Shown here one piece after another: positions 6,782-16,774 of a DNA stretch of 64,000 nt. The stretch's first letter is position 1. Every line of letters starts with the position of its first letter. The translations under genes were made by a program, and so were the position numbers. The stretch lies in NCBI GenBank assembly GCA_018241505.1, contig JAFEDS010000022.1, positions 157,778 through 221,777 of the forward strand. Reading direction: 5' to 3'. The DNA is from Pseudomonadota bacterium. Lineage in GTDB: Bacteria; Pseudomonadota; Gammaproteobacteria; Steroidobacterales; Steroidobacteraceae. Under the pieces are notes generated by a model. The model did not search any database, was not told where the DNA came from, and was given only the letters and a program-made list of their open reading frames with translations.

Positions 6782-9588
6782 CCCCGGACGAAGGATTTTC
6801 GCCGGAGCGACGGCGCCTGCTGCAGCTTCTCGCGGCTTCCGCGGCAATGGCTACTGGTGCATGCAGCGGCCCGCCACCGGAGCCGATCGTGCCGTTCGTA
6901 CGCGCCCCGGAAGAGGAAATTCCGGGCAAGCCCTTGTTCTACGCTACGAGCGTATTGCTGGGCGGCTATGCCATGGGTGTCCTGGTGGAAACCAACGGTG
7001 GACGGCCCACCAAGGTCGAAGGCAATCCGCTCCACCCGGCGAGCCTGGGCGCAACCGACATGTTTTCCCAAGCGGCCGTGTTGCAGTTGTGGGACCCAGC
7101 CCGCTCGCAGGTCCCGCTGCACAACGGCGCCGTGGCGACCTGGCCGGAGTTCCTGAATTCAATGCAGGGGCGCCTTGCCGAGCTGGACCGCTCGCAGGGT
7201 GCCGGTCTACACGTTCTGACACGTACGGTTAGCTCCCCGACCCTGCAGTGGCAAATGGACACGCTGCGCGAGATCTACCCGGGAGCGAGCTGGCACCAGT
7301 ACGAGCCACTGCATCGTGACAATGAATTGCGCGGCAGTGAGTTGGCGTTCGGGCGACCGCTGCAGACACGTTACTACCTCGATCGTGTCCGCGTGTTGCT
7401 GAGCCTCGACGACGATGTACTGAGTTGCTCTCCCTCCAGCGTTCGCTATGCGCGGGATCTCATGCGGTCGCGCAATCCTGAGCGGGGCTCCATGAGTCGA
7501 CTCTATGCGTTGGAGTGCACCCCGGGGTTGCTGGGCACCAAGGCCGACCATCGGTTGGCGCTGGCGCCTGCGGATATTCGGAAGTTCATACTCCATCTGG
7601 CGCAAGCATTGGGCGTTGCGGGTGTGACGGCCGGCGCGTCGCCAGCCCCCGCGTTCGAAGCGGCGCTATTGCAGGATTTCACAGCCAACCCGGGTGACAG
7701 TGTCATTCTGCCCGGAATGCGCCTGGCCCCGGAGCTGCAGGCGCTCGTCCACGCACTCAATCATCGCCTCCAGGGTCACGGCCGCACTTTCGATCACATC
7801 GAGCCGATAGCCTACCGACCGACATCGAATCTGGAGTCCATCCGCGAGCTGACCCGCGCCATGAAGCAGGGCCGGGTCGAGACACTCGTCATTCTCGATG
7901 GCAATCCCGGCTATGACGCGCCGGCGGACCTGGAGTTCGCAGCGCACCTGAGCCGGGTGCCCGAATCGATTCACCTCGCATCGTATCTGGATGAAACCTC
8001 CATTCACTGCACATGGCATTTGCCGCGCGCACACGAGTTCGAACAGTGGAGCGATGGGCGCGCCTACGATGGCACAGCCAACATCATTCAGCCCGTCATT
8101 GCGCCCCTTTATGGAGGTCACTCCGCCCACGAAGTCCTGAATGTGCTGCTGCGCCGTCCAGCAACGACTGACTACGAGACGGTGCGCGAGCACTGGCGGC
8201 GGAGTTTCGATCCCGCCAGAGCCGAGGATCAATGGCGCACAGCGTTGCGCGAAGGAGTGGTCGCAGGAACCGCCGCACCGGCGGTCACTCCGCCCACTCC
8301 CAAAGTCCCCCCACTCTCGAACCCGCCCGGGGCGAGCCAGTGGGCGGCAGCTTTTGTGCCCGACCAATCGCTCCTGGATGGGCAGTTCGCCAACAACTCC
8401 TGGCTGCAGGAAATCCCGCGCTCGCTCAGCAAACTGACGTGGGACAACGCAGCGTACCTTTCCCCGCGCACCGCTGCGGCGCTGAAAGTAGCCACGGGGG
8501 ATGAAATCGAGATTCACCGCGATGGCCGCACGATCCGTGCCGGCGCATGGGTGCTGCCCGGCCAGGCCGATAACTGTCTCACGCTCCCGTTGGGTTACGG
8601 GCGCACCCACGCGGGGCCGGTGGGCAGCGGTGTTGGATTCGACGCCTACCCGCTGCGAACCTTCGACTCACCGTGGTATGCCGACATCCAGGTGCGGCGC
8701 ACCGGGCGCAACTGGCTCCTCGTGACGACTCAGACTCACTCACGCATGGAAGGCCGGCACATCGTCCGCTCGGCCAATCTCGACGAGTTCACACGCAATC
8801 CTGCCTTCGCGACCGCGCAGGAGCAGGACCGCATTCCCGATCACACCTTGTACCCCGACTATCCCTATGGCAGCTATCAGTGGGGCATGGCAATCGATCT
8901 CAACGCCTGCATCGGCTGCAACGCCTGCACGATTGCCTGCCAGGCGGAAAACAACATTCCGGTGGTGGGCAAGGAGGAAGTTCAGCGGGGCCGCGAAATG
9001 CACTGGATCCGCGTAGACCGCTACTACGATGAGCAGCCGGGACACCTGGAAACCCTGTTTCAACCCGTTCCCTGCATGCATTGCGAGCGCGCGCCGTGCG
9101 AGCTCGTATGCCCGGTGGAGGCCGCGATTCACGACTCCCAGGGACTCAATCTGCAGGTGTACAACCGCTGTGTGGGGACCCGCTTCTGTTCCAACAATTG
9201 CCCCTACAAGGTACGGCGATTCAACTTTCTGCAATATTCAAAGCAATTCGGCGAGGCCTTCAAGGCGCTGCACAACCCGGATGTGACCGTGCGCCAGCGC
9301 GGCGTCATGGAGAAGTGTACTTACTGCGTGCAACGCATCCAGCGCGGGCGGATCGAATCGGAGAAGCTCGGCCAGCCGCTGCAGGATGGGCAGGTCGTGA
9401 CTGCCTGCCAGGCGGCTTGCCCAACCCAGGCGATCATTTTCGGCAACATCAATGACCCGAAGTCGATGGTGCATGAAGCCAAGGCCCGTCCGCGCAACTA
9501 CACGCTGCTTGCCGAGCTGAACACTCGCCCGCGAACCACTTACCTTGCACGCATTACCAACCGCCAGGCAGGCCTGAAGGAGGTTTGA
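6769..9588 (+). CDS. actB: Alternative Complex III subunit ActB, molybdopterin-oxidoreductase-like fused to an iron-sulfur subunit
   Basis: A 939-residue protein. A twin-arginine-like leader (ERRRLLQLLAASAAM, Arg 14-16) is followed by a region resembling molybdopterin oxidoreductases. The C-terminus is ferredoxin-like with four cysteine groups starting near 714 (CIGCNACTIAC), 769 (CMHCERAPC), 801 (CVGTRFCSNNC) and 850 (CTYC). ActB of characterised complexes carries three 4Fe-4S and one 3Fe-4S cluster and no molybdenum cofactor. It relays electrons next to the quinol-oxidising subunit. The ATG at 6769 is preferred; a TTG at 6760 is in frame. The leader reads ATGAC before the first cysteine, a poor lipobox. 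Confidence 0.93.
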   Translation: MSPVTPDEGFSPERRRLLQLLAASAAMATGACSGPPPEPIVPFVRAPEEEIPGKPLFYATSVLLGGYAMGVLVETNGGRPTKVEGNPLHPASLGATDMFSQAAVLQLWDPARSQVPLHNGAVATWPEFLNSMQGRLAELDRSQGAGLHVLTRTVSSPTLQWQMDTLREIYPGASWHQYEPLHRDNELRGSELAFGRPLQTRYYLDRVRVLLSLDDDVLSCSPSSVRYARDLMRSRNPERGSMSRLYALECTPGLLGTKADHRLALAPADIRKFILHLAQALGVAGVTAGASPAPAFEAALLQDFTANPGDSVILPGMRLAPELQALVHALNHRLQGHGRTFDHIEPIAYRPTSNLESIRELTRAMKQGRVETLVILDGNPGYDAPADLEFAAHLSRVPESIHLASYLDETSIHCTWHLPRAHEFEQWSDGRAYDGTANIIQPVIAPLYGGHSAHEVLNVLLRRPATTDYETVREHWRRSFDPARAEDQWRTALREGVVAGTAAPAVTPPTPKVPPLSNPPGASQWAAAFVPDQSLLDGQFANNSWLQEIPRSLSKLTWDNAAYLSPRTAAALKVATGDEIEIHRDGRTIRAGAWVLPGQADNCLTLPLGYGRTHAGPVGSGVGFDAYPLRTFDSPWYADIQVRRTGRNWLLVTTQTHSRMEGRHIVRSANLDEFTRNPAFATAQEQDRIPDHTLYPDYPYGSYQWGMAIDLNACIGCNACTIACQAENNIPVVGKEEVQRGREMHWIRVDRYYDEQPGHLETLFQPVPCMHCERAPCELVCPVEAAIHDSQGLNLQVYNRCVGTRFCSNNCPYKVRRFNFLQYSKQFGEAFKALHNPDVTVRQRGVMEKCTYCVQRIQRGRIESEKLGQPLQDGQVVTACQAACPTQAIIFGNINDPKSMVHEAKARPRNYTLLAELNTRPRTTYLARITNRQAGLKEV

Positions 9589-9591
9589 TTC

Positions 9592-10962
9592 GTGGCGGAG
9601 CCGACATCAGCCACCACCTCCCCGCTCGCGCCGGTGACGGTGCCGCGCAGCTATACCTACGCCACTGTTACCGACAAGATTGCCGCGATCGTGCTGGAAC
9701 GGCGCTCGCGCTGGCCGTGGTTTCTCGGCTTCGGCTTTGCGTTTCTGTGGACGTTGGCATTCTTTTTTGCCTGCGGCTATTTGTTCATGCGCGGTCCCGG
9801 TATCTGGGGTGTCGACATTCCGGTTGCCTGGGGATATGCCATCGGCAACTTCGTGTGGTGGATCGGGATAGGTCATGCCGGCACCTTCATTTCCGCGATT
9901 CTATTGTTGCTGCGGCAGAAGTGGCGTACCTCAATCAATCGCTTCGCGGAGGCCATGACGCTGTTTGCCGCCGGAATCGCCGGCCTCTTTCCAGTGCTGC
10001 ACCTGGGACGCCCCTGGTTCTTCTACTGGCTGGTTCCCTATCCGGATGCCATGGACTTGTGGCCGCAATGGCGCAGTCCCCTGGTGTGGGACTTCTTTGC
10101 CATCAGCACCTACCTGACGGTGTCATTGGTGTTCTGGTATGTGGGACTGATTCCAGATCTCGCGACCCTGCGCGACCGTGCCAAAACTCGCACGAGTCAG
10201 ATTCTGTATGGACTGTTTGCGCTCGGCTGGCGCGGCGAGGCACGTCACTGGGCCCGGCACCAAAGCGCCTATCTGCTGCTGGCGGGCCTCGCGACGCCAC
10301 TGGTCGTCTCCGTGCACAGTGTCGTGTCGCTGGACTTCGCCATCGGCAACACGCCCGGGTACCACTCGACCATCTTTCCTCCCTACTTCGTGGCCGGCGC
10401 CCTCTTTTCAGGATTCGCGATGGTCCTGACATTGGCGATTCCGTTACGTCATTTTTTCCAACTGCAGGATCTGATTACCGTGCGGCATCTCGAGAACGCC
10501 GCCAAGGTCCTGCTCGCCTGCAGCGCCTTTGTCACCTATGGCTACCTGTCCGAAACCTTCATGGCCTACTACAGCGGCGATCAGTTCGATATCTATATGA
10601 TCCAGAACCGCATGATCGGACCCTATGCACCCGTGTACTGGGCGCTCATCACCTGCAATGTGCTGGCGCCGCAGATCGTCTGGTGGCGCTGGGCGCGGCG
10701 CAATGTCGTGGTTCTCTTCATTCTGAGCATTGTTGTCAACATGGGAATGTGGATGGAACGCTTCCTGATCGTGGTTTCCAGCCTGCACCGGGATTTTCTG
10801 CCGTCGGCCTGGGGCATGTTCTATCCGACCGCCTGGGACTGGACGCATCTGCTCGGCTCGGTGGGCCTGTTCGTGGTGTTGTTCATGTTGTTCGTGCGCT
10901 TCTTGCCCGCGATTTCGATCTCGGAAGTCCGCGAAATGCTGCATGAGGAGAAGGCGCAATGA
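9592..10962 (+). CDS. actC: Alternative Complex III subunit ActC, NrfD/PsrC-family quinol-binding membrane protein
   Basis: A 456-residue protein with about ten membrane spans, of the NrfD/PsrC/polysulfide-reductase membrane subunit family. In Alternative Complex III this is the main quinol oxidation site, facing the ActB iron-sulfur domain. The start is GTG at 9592, supported by a strong AAGGAGG sequence (9577-9583) about 8 bases upstream. There are 3 bases to the actB stop and an ATGA overlap with actD. A long open frame from 9585 in another phase is a shadow. Confidence 0.93.
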   Translation: MAEPTSATTSPLAPVTVPRSYTYATVTDKIAAIVLERRSRWPWFLGFGFAFLWTLAFFFACGYLFMRGPGIWGVDIPVAWGYAIGNFVWWIGIGHAGTFISAILLLLRQKWRTSINRFAEAMTLFAAGIAGLFPVLHLGRPWFFYWLVPYPDAMDLWPQWRSPLVWDFFAISTYLTVSLVFWYVGLIPDLATLRDRAKTRTSQILYGLFALGWRGEARHWARHQSAYLLLAGLATPLVVSVHSVVSLDFAIGNTPGYHSTIFPPYFVAGALFSGFAMVLTLAIPLRHFFQLQDLITVRHLENAAKVLLACSAFVTYGYLSETFMAYYSGDQFDIYMIQNRMIGPYAPVYWALITCNVLAPQIVWWRWARRNVVVLFILSIVVNMGMWMERFLIVVSSLHRDFLPSAWGMFYPTAWDWTHLLGSVGLFVVLFMLFVRFLPAISISEVREMLHEEKAQ

Positions 10963-11486
10963 AGAGCTACGGCTGGCTCGCGGAGTTTGCGACACCGGAG
11001 GATCTTCTCGGTGCCGCCAAGCGCGCCCGCGATGCCGGCTATCGCCGGATCGAAGCGTACTCGCCCTTCGCAGTAGAGGGACTGGCCGAGGTAGTAGGGT
11101 CTCATACCGATCGCATACCGCTCATTACCTTGATCGGCGGAATCGTCGGAGGCGCGGGCGGCTACTTCATGGAGTGGTATTCCGCCGTCATCGACTACCC
11201 GATCAATCAGGGTGGCCGCCCCTATCATAGCTGGCCGGCTTTCATCCCCGTGACATTCGAGCTGACGGTGTTGGGTGCAGCGCTGTTCGCGCTCGTGGGG
11301 ATGCTGGCACTCAACGGGTTACCCAGGCTTTATCATCCGGTATTCAACGTCCCTGAATTCGAAATGGCCTCCCGCAGCCGCTTCTTCCTGTGCCTGCGCC
11401 ATGACGATCGCCATCATGAGCGTGACGCGACCCAACAGTTCCTGTCGTCACTGAATCCGTTGTCCGTGAGCGAGGTGCCGCTATGA
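10959..11486 (+). CDS. actD: Alternative Complex III subunit ActD (DUF3341 family)
   Basis: A 175-residue protein that opens with a soluble ferredoxin-fold-like segment (GWLAEFATPEDLLGAAKRARDAGY), characteristic of DUF3341/ActD, followed by two membrane helices around residues 50-75 and 90-115. In known complexes ActD is a structural membrane subunit without cofactors. It starts within an ATGA overlap with actC and ends in a 4-base overlap with actE, matching the conserved actA-F order. Confidence 0.9.
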   Translation: MKSYGWLAEFATPEDLLGAAKRARDAGYRRIEAYSPFAVEGLAEVVGSHTDRIPLITLIGGIVGGAGGYFMEWYSAVIDYPINQGGRPYHSWPAFIPVTFELTVLGAALFALVGMLALNGLPRLYHPVFNVPEFEMASRSRFFLCLRHDDRHHERDATQQFLSSLNPLSVSEVPL

Positions 11487-12070
11487 GGTGGCCTATGCGC
11501 CGGCTCGCGCTCGTCACTCTCATTGCGCTTGGGGGCTGCGAGAAGCAGATGCAGGACATGTACGATCAGCCCCGCTACAAGCCGCTCGCGGCCAGCTCAA
11601 TGTTTACTGATGGCGGCGCATCGCGACCTCCCGTGGCAGGGACCCAGGTGCACGCGCGGGGCACCTTCTCGGGCAGCTCGTCGGGGCGCGTCGGCACGGA
11701 CACTGCTCAGCGGTGGTACCGCGACGAGCTTGCCACCAGCAATCCCTATCCTGTCACTCTCAGCTTGCTGAAACGCGGACAGGACCGATTCAACATCTAC
11801 TGCGCACCCTGCCACAGCCCGGTGGGCGACGGCGATGGGTTCATTGTGCACCGGGGATTTCCCGCGCCCCCCTCCTACCACATCGATCGGCTTCGAGAGG
11901 CGCCCGATCGCCACTTCTTCGATGTCATGACGCACGGCTATGGAATCATGTATCCCTATGCCGATCGGGTCACGCCTCGGGATCGCTGGGCAATCGTGGC
12001 CTACATCCGCGCGCTGCAACTGAGTCAGCACGCACCCGCTTCCTCGTTGGATCGCGAGAGCCCGAAATGA
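11483..12070 (+). CDS. actE: Alternative Complex III subunit ActE, monoheme cytochrome c lipoprotein
   Basis: A 195-residue protein with a lipoprotein signal peptide (IALGGC, lipidated Cys 19). It has one cytochrome c domain with CAPCH at 107-111 and a probable axial methionine at 156 (HGYGIMYPYADR). ActE is the monoheme subunit that can pass electrons onward to the partner oxidase. Here that is probably the caa3 oxidase encoded a few genes on. The residue 40-70 linker is rich in Gly and Ser. It overlaps actD and actF by 4 bases each. Confidence 0.92.
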   Translation: MRWPMRRLALVTLIALGGCEKQMQDMYDQPRYKPLAASSMFTDGGASRPPVAGTQVHARGTFSGSSSGRVGTDTAQRWYRDELATSNPYPVTLSLLKRGQDRFNIYCAPCHSPVGDGDGFIVHRGFPAPPSYHIDRLREAPDRHFFDVMTHGYGIMYPYADRVTPRDRWAIVAYIRALQLSQHAPASSLDRESPK

Positions 12071-13149
12071 GCCGCGCGACTCGCTACACCTCGATTGCGG
12101 GCGCCTGTGCCGCTGTCATGGTCGCTGCCGGGTATGCCTTCAATCCCGCGGAGTTCCTCAGCTCATATCTGTTTGCTTTCCTGTTTTGCGTGGGCTTGTC
12201 GCTGGGAGCGATGGCGAATCTGATGCTGCACGAGCTGACCGGCGGACGCTGGGGTCTGCCAATCCGCCGCCCGTGGACTGCCGCTACGCGCCTCGTGCCA
12301 TTGAACATTGTGTTGTTTATTCCCTTGTTGTGCGGGCTGCCATTGGTCTATCACTGGGTTGGCTCGAGCGCGCCGGACGTGTCACTCAAACACTGGTGGC
12401 TGAACCGCCCGTTCTTCCTTGCTCGTGCTGCCGTCTACTTGCTGATCTGGGCGATCCTCGCCTGGCGCTGGCTGGCAGTCGCGGCCCGTACCGACGAAAT
12501 GCGGCCGCCGGCGCTGCGGCGCTGGAGCGCGCTCGGCCTCATCCTTTACGGTCTGACCATGTCACTGGCGGCTGTCGACTGGATCATGTCCCTGATGCCG
12601 CAGTGGTATTCGACCACATTCGGCCTGCTCGTCGGTACATCCCAGATGCTCTCGGGGATGGCGCTCGGCGCGGCTGCGTGCGCCTTCTGGCCGGAAGCCC
12701 GCACCGACGCGGGGCGCCTCCAGGATTTCGGCAACCTGCTGCTCATGTACGTCATGAGCTGGGCCTACCTGGCCTTCACCCAGTACCTCATCATCTGGGC
12801 GGAAGACTTGCCGAAGGAGACGGCCTGGTTTATACCGCGCGTGCAGACGAGCTGGCGCTGGCTCACGCTGACTGTGCTCATTTTGCAGTTTGCCCTGCCT
12901 TTCGTACTGTTGCTGTCCCGTGTGGTGAAGCGCGCTCCCCGCTACCTCGGCCCTTTGGCGCTCTCTTTGCTGATCGGACAGCTTCTGTTCAATTTCTACC
13001 TCGTCATGCCCGTATTGAAACCTACTGGCTTCCAGCTTGCGTGGAGCGATCCGTTGGTGGTGATCGCTGTCGTGGGCTTCTGGTTCGTTGCATGGGTACG
13101 CAATCTCAACACGCCGTTGTCGCATGAATACGCCAACCCCCACCGGTGA
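12067..13149 (+). CDS. actF: Alternative Complex III subunit ActF, integral membrane subunit
   Basis: A 360-residue protein with about ten hydrophobic helices, distantly related to ActC/NrfD, as expected for ActF. It is the second large membrane subunit and lacks redox cofactors in known structures. The ATG at 12067 overlaps the actE stop. The much longer frame opening at 11713 is unsupported, because its first 118 codons duplicate actE coding sequence in another phase. The 3' end overlaps the next small gene by 26 bases. Confidence 0.9.
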   Translation: MSRATRYTSIAGACAAVMVAAGYAFNPAEFLSSYLFAFLFCVGLSLGAMANLMLHELTGGRWGLPIRRPWTAATRLVPLNIVLFIPLLCGLPLVYHWVGSSAPDVSLKHWWLNRPFFLARAAVYLLIWAILAWRWLAVAARTDEMRPPALRRWSALGLILYGLTMSLAAVDWIMSLMPQWYSTTFGLLVGTSQMLSGMALGAAACAFWPEARTDAGRLQDFGNLLLMYVMSWAYLAFTQYLIIWAEDLPKETAWFIPRVQTSWRWLTLTVLILQFALPFVLLLSRVVKRAPRYLGPLALSLLIGQLLFNFYLVMPVLKPTGFQLAWSDPLVVIAVVGFWFVAWVRNLNTPLSHEYANPHR

Positions 13150-13450
13150 ACATCCGCAACAGGAGCCCGACGACCTGCGCCCTCGCGCGATTTTGCTCTG
13201 CGCAGCCGCGGTGGTCGGCATGGTGTTGGCGGCAGCGCTGTTGGCTCACTTGTTGACGCACGGCCCCAACGCGGCCCCGCCGACCCGACCCGCAAGCTAC
13301 TTGACCAGCAATCCGGACGCTGACATAACCAAGTATCAACAGGAGAAGCGTTCGCAACTGGAAGCACCCGGATGGGTGGACCAGGACCACTTTGCGCACA
13401 TTCCGATTGAGCAGGCCATGCGGGAGCTGGCCGCTGGGAGCTCGAAATGA
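13124..13450 (+). CDS. Small single-span membrane protein between actF and the SCO gene
   Basis: A 108-residue protein. A Pro-rich cytoplasmic start is followed by one membrane helix (about 20-42). A periplasmic tail ends in LEAPGWVDQDHFAHIPIEQAMREL. Tails of this GWVD...IPIxxAM pattern recur, from memory, in small proteins encoded beside caa3/ACIII clusters. Its role is unknown; assembly or docking between complex III and the oxidase is possible. It overlaps actF by 26 bases and the SCO gene by 4. It may correspond to a small accessory Act subunit, but I cannot assign a letter. Confidence 0.65.
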   Translation: MNTPTPTGEHPQQEPDDLRPRAILLCAAAVVGMVLAAALLAHLLTHGPNAAPPTRPASYLTSNPDADITKYQQEKRSQLEAPGWVDQDHFAHIPIEQAMRELAAGSSK

Positions 13451-14208
13451 ACCCCCGGATCGCAGGGCTCGCCGCGATACTGCTCTGTCTCGCCACGCCG
13501 TTGCAGGCAGCAGTGACGAACGTGGGATGGGATCAGCACACAGGCACCCTGCTACCTCTGCAACTTCATTTTCGCGACGAGTCAAATCACGCGGTGGTGC
13601 TGGGCAAGTATTTCAACCGGACGCCCGTGGTACTGGTACTGACCTATTTCTCCTGCCCGGAGCTGTGCCCAATGGTCCTGCAAGGCGTGCAGGAATCCCT
13701 CCGCAGCACCGGACTCGAGCCCGGCCGCGACTACCAACTCCTGGCCGTCAGCATCGATCCGCGCGACACGCCCGCGGAAGCCCGGCAAAAGATGGCTGAG
13801 TTGCTGAAATTCGCACCCCTGCGGCTAGCCACGCATTTCCTGACGGCACCGGACAACTCAGCCGCCGTCCTCGCGCATGTTCTCGGCCTGCGCTACGCCT
13901 TTGACTCCGAGCACGGTCAATTCGCGCACGCGGCCGGATTCACAGTGGTGAACAGCCATGGGCGTATCAGTCAATACCTGTTTGGTGTTCGCTACCCGGC
14001 CGGGACCGTACGAACCGCCCTGATTGATGCAGGCCGCGGTCGCATCGACGCCTATGCCGATCAACTGCTGCTGTTGTGTTATCACTTCGACCCCCTGCTT
14101 GGCCGATACAGCCTTGCGATCCTGACCGGGTTCCGCGTTGCAGGCGTGCTCGCCCTGTTGCTGGGTGCACTCGGTTGGTGGCGCCTGTCGCATGCGAGAA
14201 GGCCATGA
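13447..14208 (+). CDS. SCO1/SenC-family copper chaperone for the oxidase CuA site
   Basis: A 253-residue protein with a signal peptide, a thioredoxin-like domain with the copper-binding CPELC motif (C70, C74) and the conserved downstream His (H161, AHAAGF). A C-terminal membrane helix (about 225-246) is unusual, since many SCO proteins are anchored at the N-terminus. SCO proteins deliver copper to, or reduce the thiols of, the CuA centre of subunit II, which is the next gene. It overlaps both neighbours by 4 bases. Confidence 0.88.
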   Translation: MNPRIAGLAAILLCLATPLQAAVTNVGWDQHTGTLLPLQLHFRDESNHAVVLGKYFNRTPVVLVLTYFSCPELCPMVLQGVQESLRSTGLEPGRDYQLLAVSIDPRDTPAEARQKMAELLKFAPLRLATHFLTAPDNSAAVLAHVLGLRYAFDSEHGQFAHAAGFTVVNSHGRISQYLFGVRYPAGTVRTALIDAGRGRIDAYADQLLLLCYHFDPLLGRYSLAILTGFRVAGVLALLLGALGWWRLSHARRP

Positions 14209-15140
14209 CCTACAACATGGATGCAGCACTACGTTCGGCATCCACGCTGGGTACAAAGGTGGATGCGCTGTTCCTGACGATGCTCGGCATCACGGGGATA
14301 GTCGCGGTCGGCGTCGCCGTGCTGATTGTCCTGTTCGCGATCCGCTACCGGCACGGTTCGAAGGCAGATCGCTCGCATCCACCCACGCGCGTGCGCTGGG
14401 TCGAGATCACCTGGACGACCACACCGCTGGCGATCTTCCTGGTCATTTTTTTCTGGTCGAGCGAGGTGTTCACCCAGTTTCATCGGCCGCCCGACAACGC
14501 GCTGCGCATCCATGTCCTGGCCAAACAGTGGATGTGGAAGCTCGAACATGCCAACGGCCGGCGTGAGATCGATGAGCTGCACGTGCCGCTGGGTGAACCG
14601 GTCGAGCTGATCATGACTTCACAGGATGTCATCCACAGTTTCTTTGTGCCGGCTTTTCGTGTGAAGCAGGATGTCGTGCCGGGCCGCTATACCAACCTGT
14701 GGTTCACGGCCACACGAGCGGGACGTTTCGATCTGGAATGCGCGGAGTATTGCGGCACCGAGCACGCGAGGATGCACGGCGCGATCATAGTGATGCGTCC
14801 TGTCGAGTTTGCCGACTGGCTTGCGGCCGGTACGGCGCAGCCCGGACTGGCTTCGCGCGGTTTCGATCTGTATCGCCGCGTTGGCTGCAGTGGTTGCCAC
14901 GAACCCACCTCCACCGTCCATGCGCCGGATCTCACAGGATTGTTCGGCAATCCGGTCCATCTCGCCGACGGCAGTAGGGTCGTTGCGGATGAGAACTATA
15001 TCCGCGATTCCATCCTGCAGCCGCAGAAACAGATCGTCGCCGGATTCGATCCTGTGATGCCTTCGTTTCAAGGCCAGCTCAGTGAGGATGATCTGATCGC
15101 ACTCATTGCGTTCATTCAATCGCGAGGCAATGCGCCATGA
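14205..15140 (+). CDS. ctaC: Cytochrome c oxidase subunit II with fused cytochrome c (caa3 type)
   Basis: A 311-residue protein with two N-terminal membrane helices (about 22-46 and 72-90) and a cupredoxin domain. The full CuA ligand set is present: H144, C179, E181, C183, H187 and M190. A C-terminal cytochrome c domain carries CSGCH at 228-232 and a likely axial Met at 285. The fusion defines a caa3-type oxidase that takes electrons through its own heme c. The ATG at 14205 overlaps the SCO stop; a longer frame from 14076 only adds SCO sequence in another phase. Confidence 0.94.
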   Translation: MTYNMDAALRSASTLGTKVDALFLTMLGITGIVAVGVAVLIVLFAIRYRHGSKADRSHPPTRVRWVEITWTTTPLAIFLVIFFWSSEVFTQFHRPPDNALRIHVLAKQWMWKLEHANGRREIDELHVPLGEPVELIMTSQDVIHSFFVPAFRVKQDVVPGRYTNLWFTATRAGRFDLECAEYCGTEHARMHGAIIVMRPVEFADWLAAGTAQPGLASRGFDLYRRVGCSGCHEPTSTVHAPDLTGLFGNPVHLADGSRVVADENYIRDSILQPQKQIVAGFDPVMPSFQGQLSEDDLIALIAFIQSRGNAP

Positions 15141-16774
15141 TTGAAACCGCGCTCCCCGCCAGCTCCTTTCACGAGGCCAGTTACCTTCGGGAAGGGTTCA
15201 CGCTGCGCTCCTGGCTGCTCACGCGGGATCACAAGCGCATTGCCCTGCTCTACATGATTTCGATTACCGGCTTCTTCTTTATTGGCGGTGCCGCCGCCAC
15301 CCTGATGCGACTCGAGCTGATGACACCGGCCGGGGACCTGGTAAGCGCCGAGACCTACAACCGCTTGTTCACGGTCCACGGCGTCATCATGGTCTGGTTC
15401 TTTCTCATTCCCTCGATACCCGCCACCCTGGGCAATTTCCTGATTCCTCTCATGATCGGCGCGCGCGAAGTGGCCTTTCCGCGCCTGAATCTGGCGAGTT
15501 GGTACATCTACACGCTTGGCGGCCTGTTCGTGGTCGCAACTCTGATTGCCGGTGGTGTTGACACAGGCTGGACCTTCTACACGCCGTTTTCGACGCTGTT
15601 CTCCAACTCCAACGTGATACTCGCCGTCGCGGGTGTTTTCGTCGTTGGTTTCTCATCCATCCTGACGGGGCTCAACTTCATCGTGACCGTACACCGGATG
15701 CGCGCCCCGGGGATGACGTGGTTCAGACTTCCCCTGTTTGTGTGGGCGCACTACGCAACCAGCGCGATCCTGGTACTCGCCACCCCCGTGCTGGCCATGA
15801 CATTGTGCCTCATTGCGTTCGAACGCATCACCCACATCGGGATCTTCGATCCCGCCCTGGGCGGCGATCCGCTGTTGTTTCAGCATCTGTTCTGGTTCTA
15901 CTCGCATCCTGCCGTCTACATCATGGTGCTGCCGGCCATGGGAGTCGCAAGCGAAATTATTCCGTGCTTCGCCCGCAAGCCGGTCTTCGGTTACCGCATG
16001 ATGGCGTACGCCATTCTCGGCATTGCCGTGATCGGCTTTCTGGTCTGGGGACACCATATGTTTGTGTCCGGCCAGAGCGTTTACGCCAGCGTCGCTTTCT
16101 CGCTTCTGAGCTACCTGGTCGCCATTCCATCCGCCATCAAGGTCTTCAACTGGACCGCGACTCTTTACAAGGGCTCCATCACCTGCTCGGCACCCATGCT
16201 GTATGCGCTCGGGTTCGTCGGCCTGTTCACCATTGGCGGGCTGACCGGGTTGTTTCTGGCCGCGGCGGCGCTCGATGTGCACCTGACCGACACCTATTTC
16301 GTAGTGGCCCACTTTCACTACATCATGGTGGGGGGCACGGTCATGGCCTATCTCGGAGCGTTGCATTTCTGGTGGCCCAAAATCACGGGCCGGATGTATC
16401 CCGAAGTGTGGGGCCGTATTGCCGCGGTTGTGATTTTCATCGGCTTCAATCTCACGTTTTTTCCGCAATACCTGCTGGGTGCCTGGGGCATGCCACGGCG
16501 ATATCACGAGTACGCCCCGCAGTTCCAATTGCTCAACGAGATCTCCTCATCGGGAGCTGCCATCCTGGGACTGGGCTATCTGCTGCCGCTGGTCTATCTC
16601 ACCTGGTCGATGCTGCACGGCGCGCGCGCACGCGACAACCCGTGGAGCGCAACCGGGCTCGAGTGGCAGACACCCTCTCCGCCTCCCCAACACAACTTCG
16701 ACTCGAATCCGCAGGTGGACCGAGGGCCCTACTGCTATCAGCCGGCCGCCGAGACAGCGGAGCCACCGGCATGA
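15137..16774 (+). CDS. ctaD: Cytochrome c oxidase subunit I, A2-type heme-copper oxidase
   Basis: A 545-residue catalytic subunit with twelve or more helices. H81 and H394 fit the low-spin heme ligands, H392 the high-spin heme ligand, and H257 with H306-H307 the CuB ligands. Y261 is the cross-linked tyrosine. The D-channel end reads FYSHPAVY (254-261): the usual Glu of HPEVY is Ala, preceded by a Tyr-Ser pair. That pattern marks A2-type oxidases, in which Tyr/Ser replace the Glu. The subunit reduces oxygen to water and pumps protons. It overlaps both flanking genes by 4 bases. Confidence 0.95.
   Translation: MIETALPASSFHEASYLREGFTLRSWLLTRDHKRIALLYMISITGFFFIGGAAATLMRLELMTPAGDLVSAETYNRLFTVHGVIMVWFFLIPSIPATLGNFLIPLMIGAREVAFPRLNLASWYIYTLGGLFVVATLIAGGVDTGWTFYTPFSTLFSNSNVILAVAGVFVVGFSSILTGLNFIVTVHRMRAPGMTWFRLPLFVWAHYATSAILVLATPVLAMTLCLIAFERITHIGIFDPALGGDPLLFQHLFWFYSHPAVYIMVLPAMGVASEIIPCFARKPVFGYRMMAYAILGIAVIGFLVWGHHMFVSGQSVYASVAFSLLSYLVAIPSAIKVFNWTATLYKGSITCSAPMLYALGFVGLFTIGGLTGLFLAAAALDVHLTDTYFVVAHFHYIMVGGTVMAYLGALHFWWPKITGRMYPEVWGRIAAVVIFIGFNLTFFPQYLLGAWGMPRRYHEYAPQFQLLNEISSSGAAILGLGYLLPLVYLTWSMLHGARARDNPWSATGLEWQTPSPPPQHNFDSNPQVDRGPYCYQPAAETAEPPA

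Noticed and set aside
9585-10946. Plus-strand open frame of 453 codons overlapping actC
   Set aside because: The translation is Arg/Ser-rich without membrane helices, whereas the actC frame gives ten helices and a strong ribosome binding site.
15653-16528. Minus-strand open frame opposite ctaD
   Set aside because: Mirror of a strongly conserved oxidase gene; no motif of its own.
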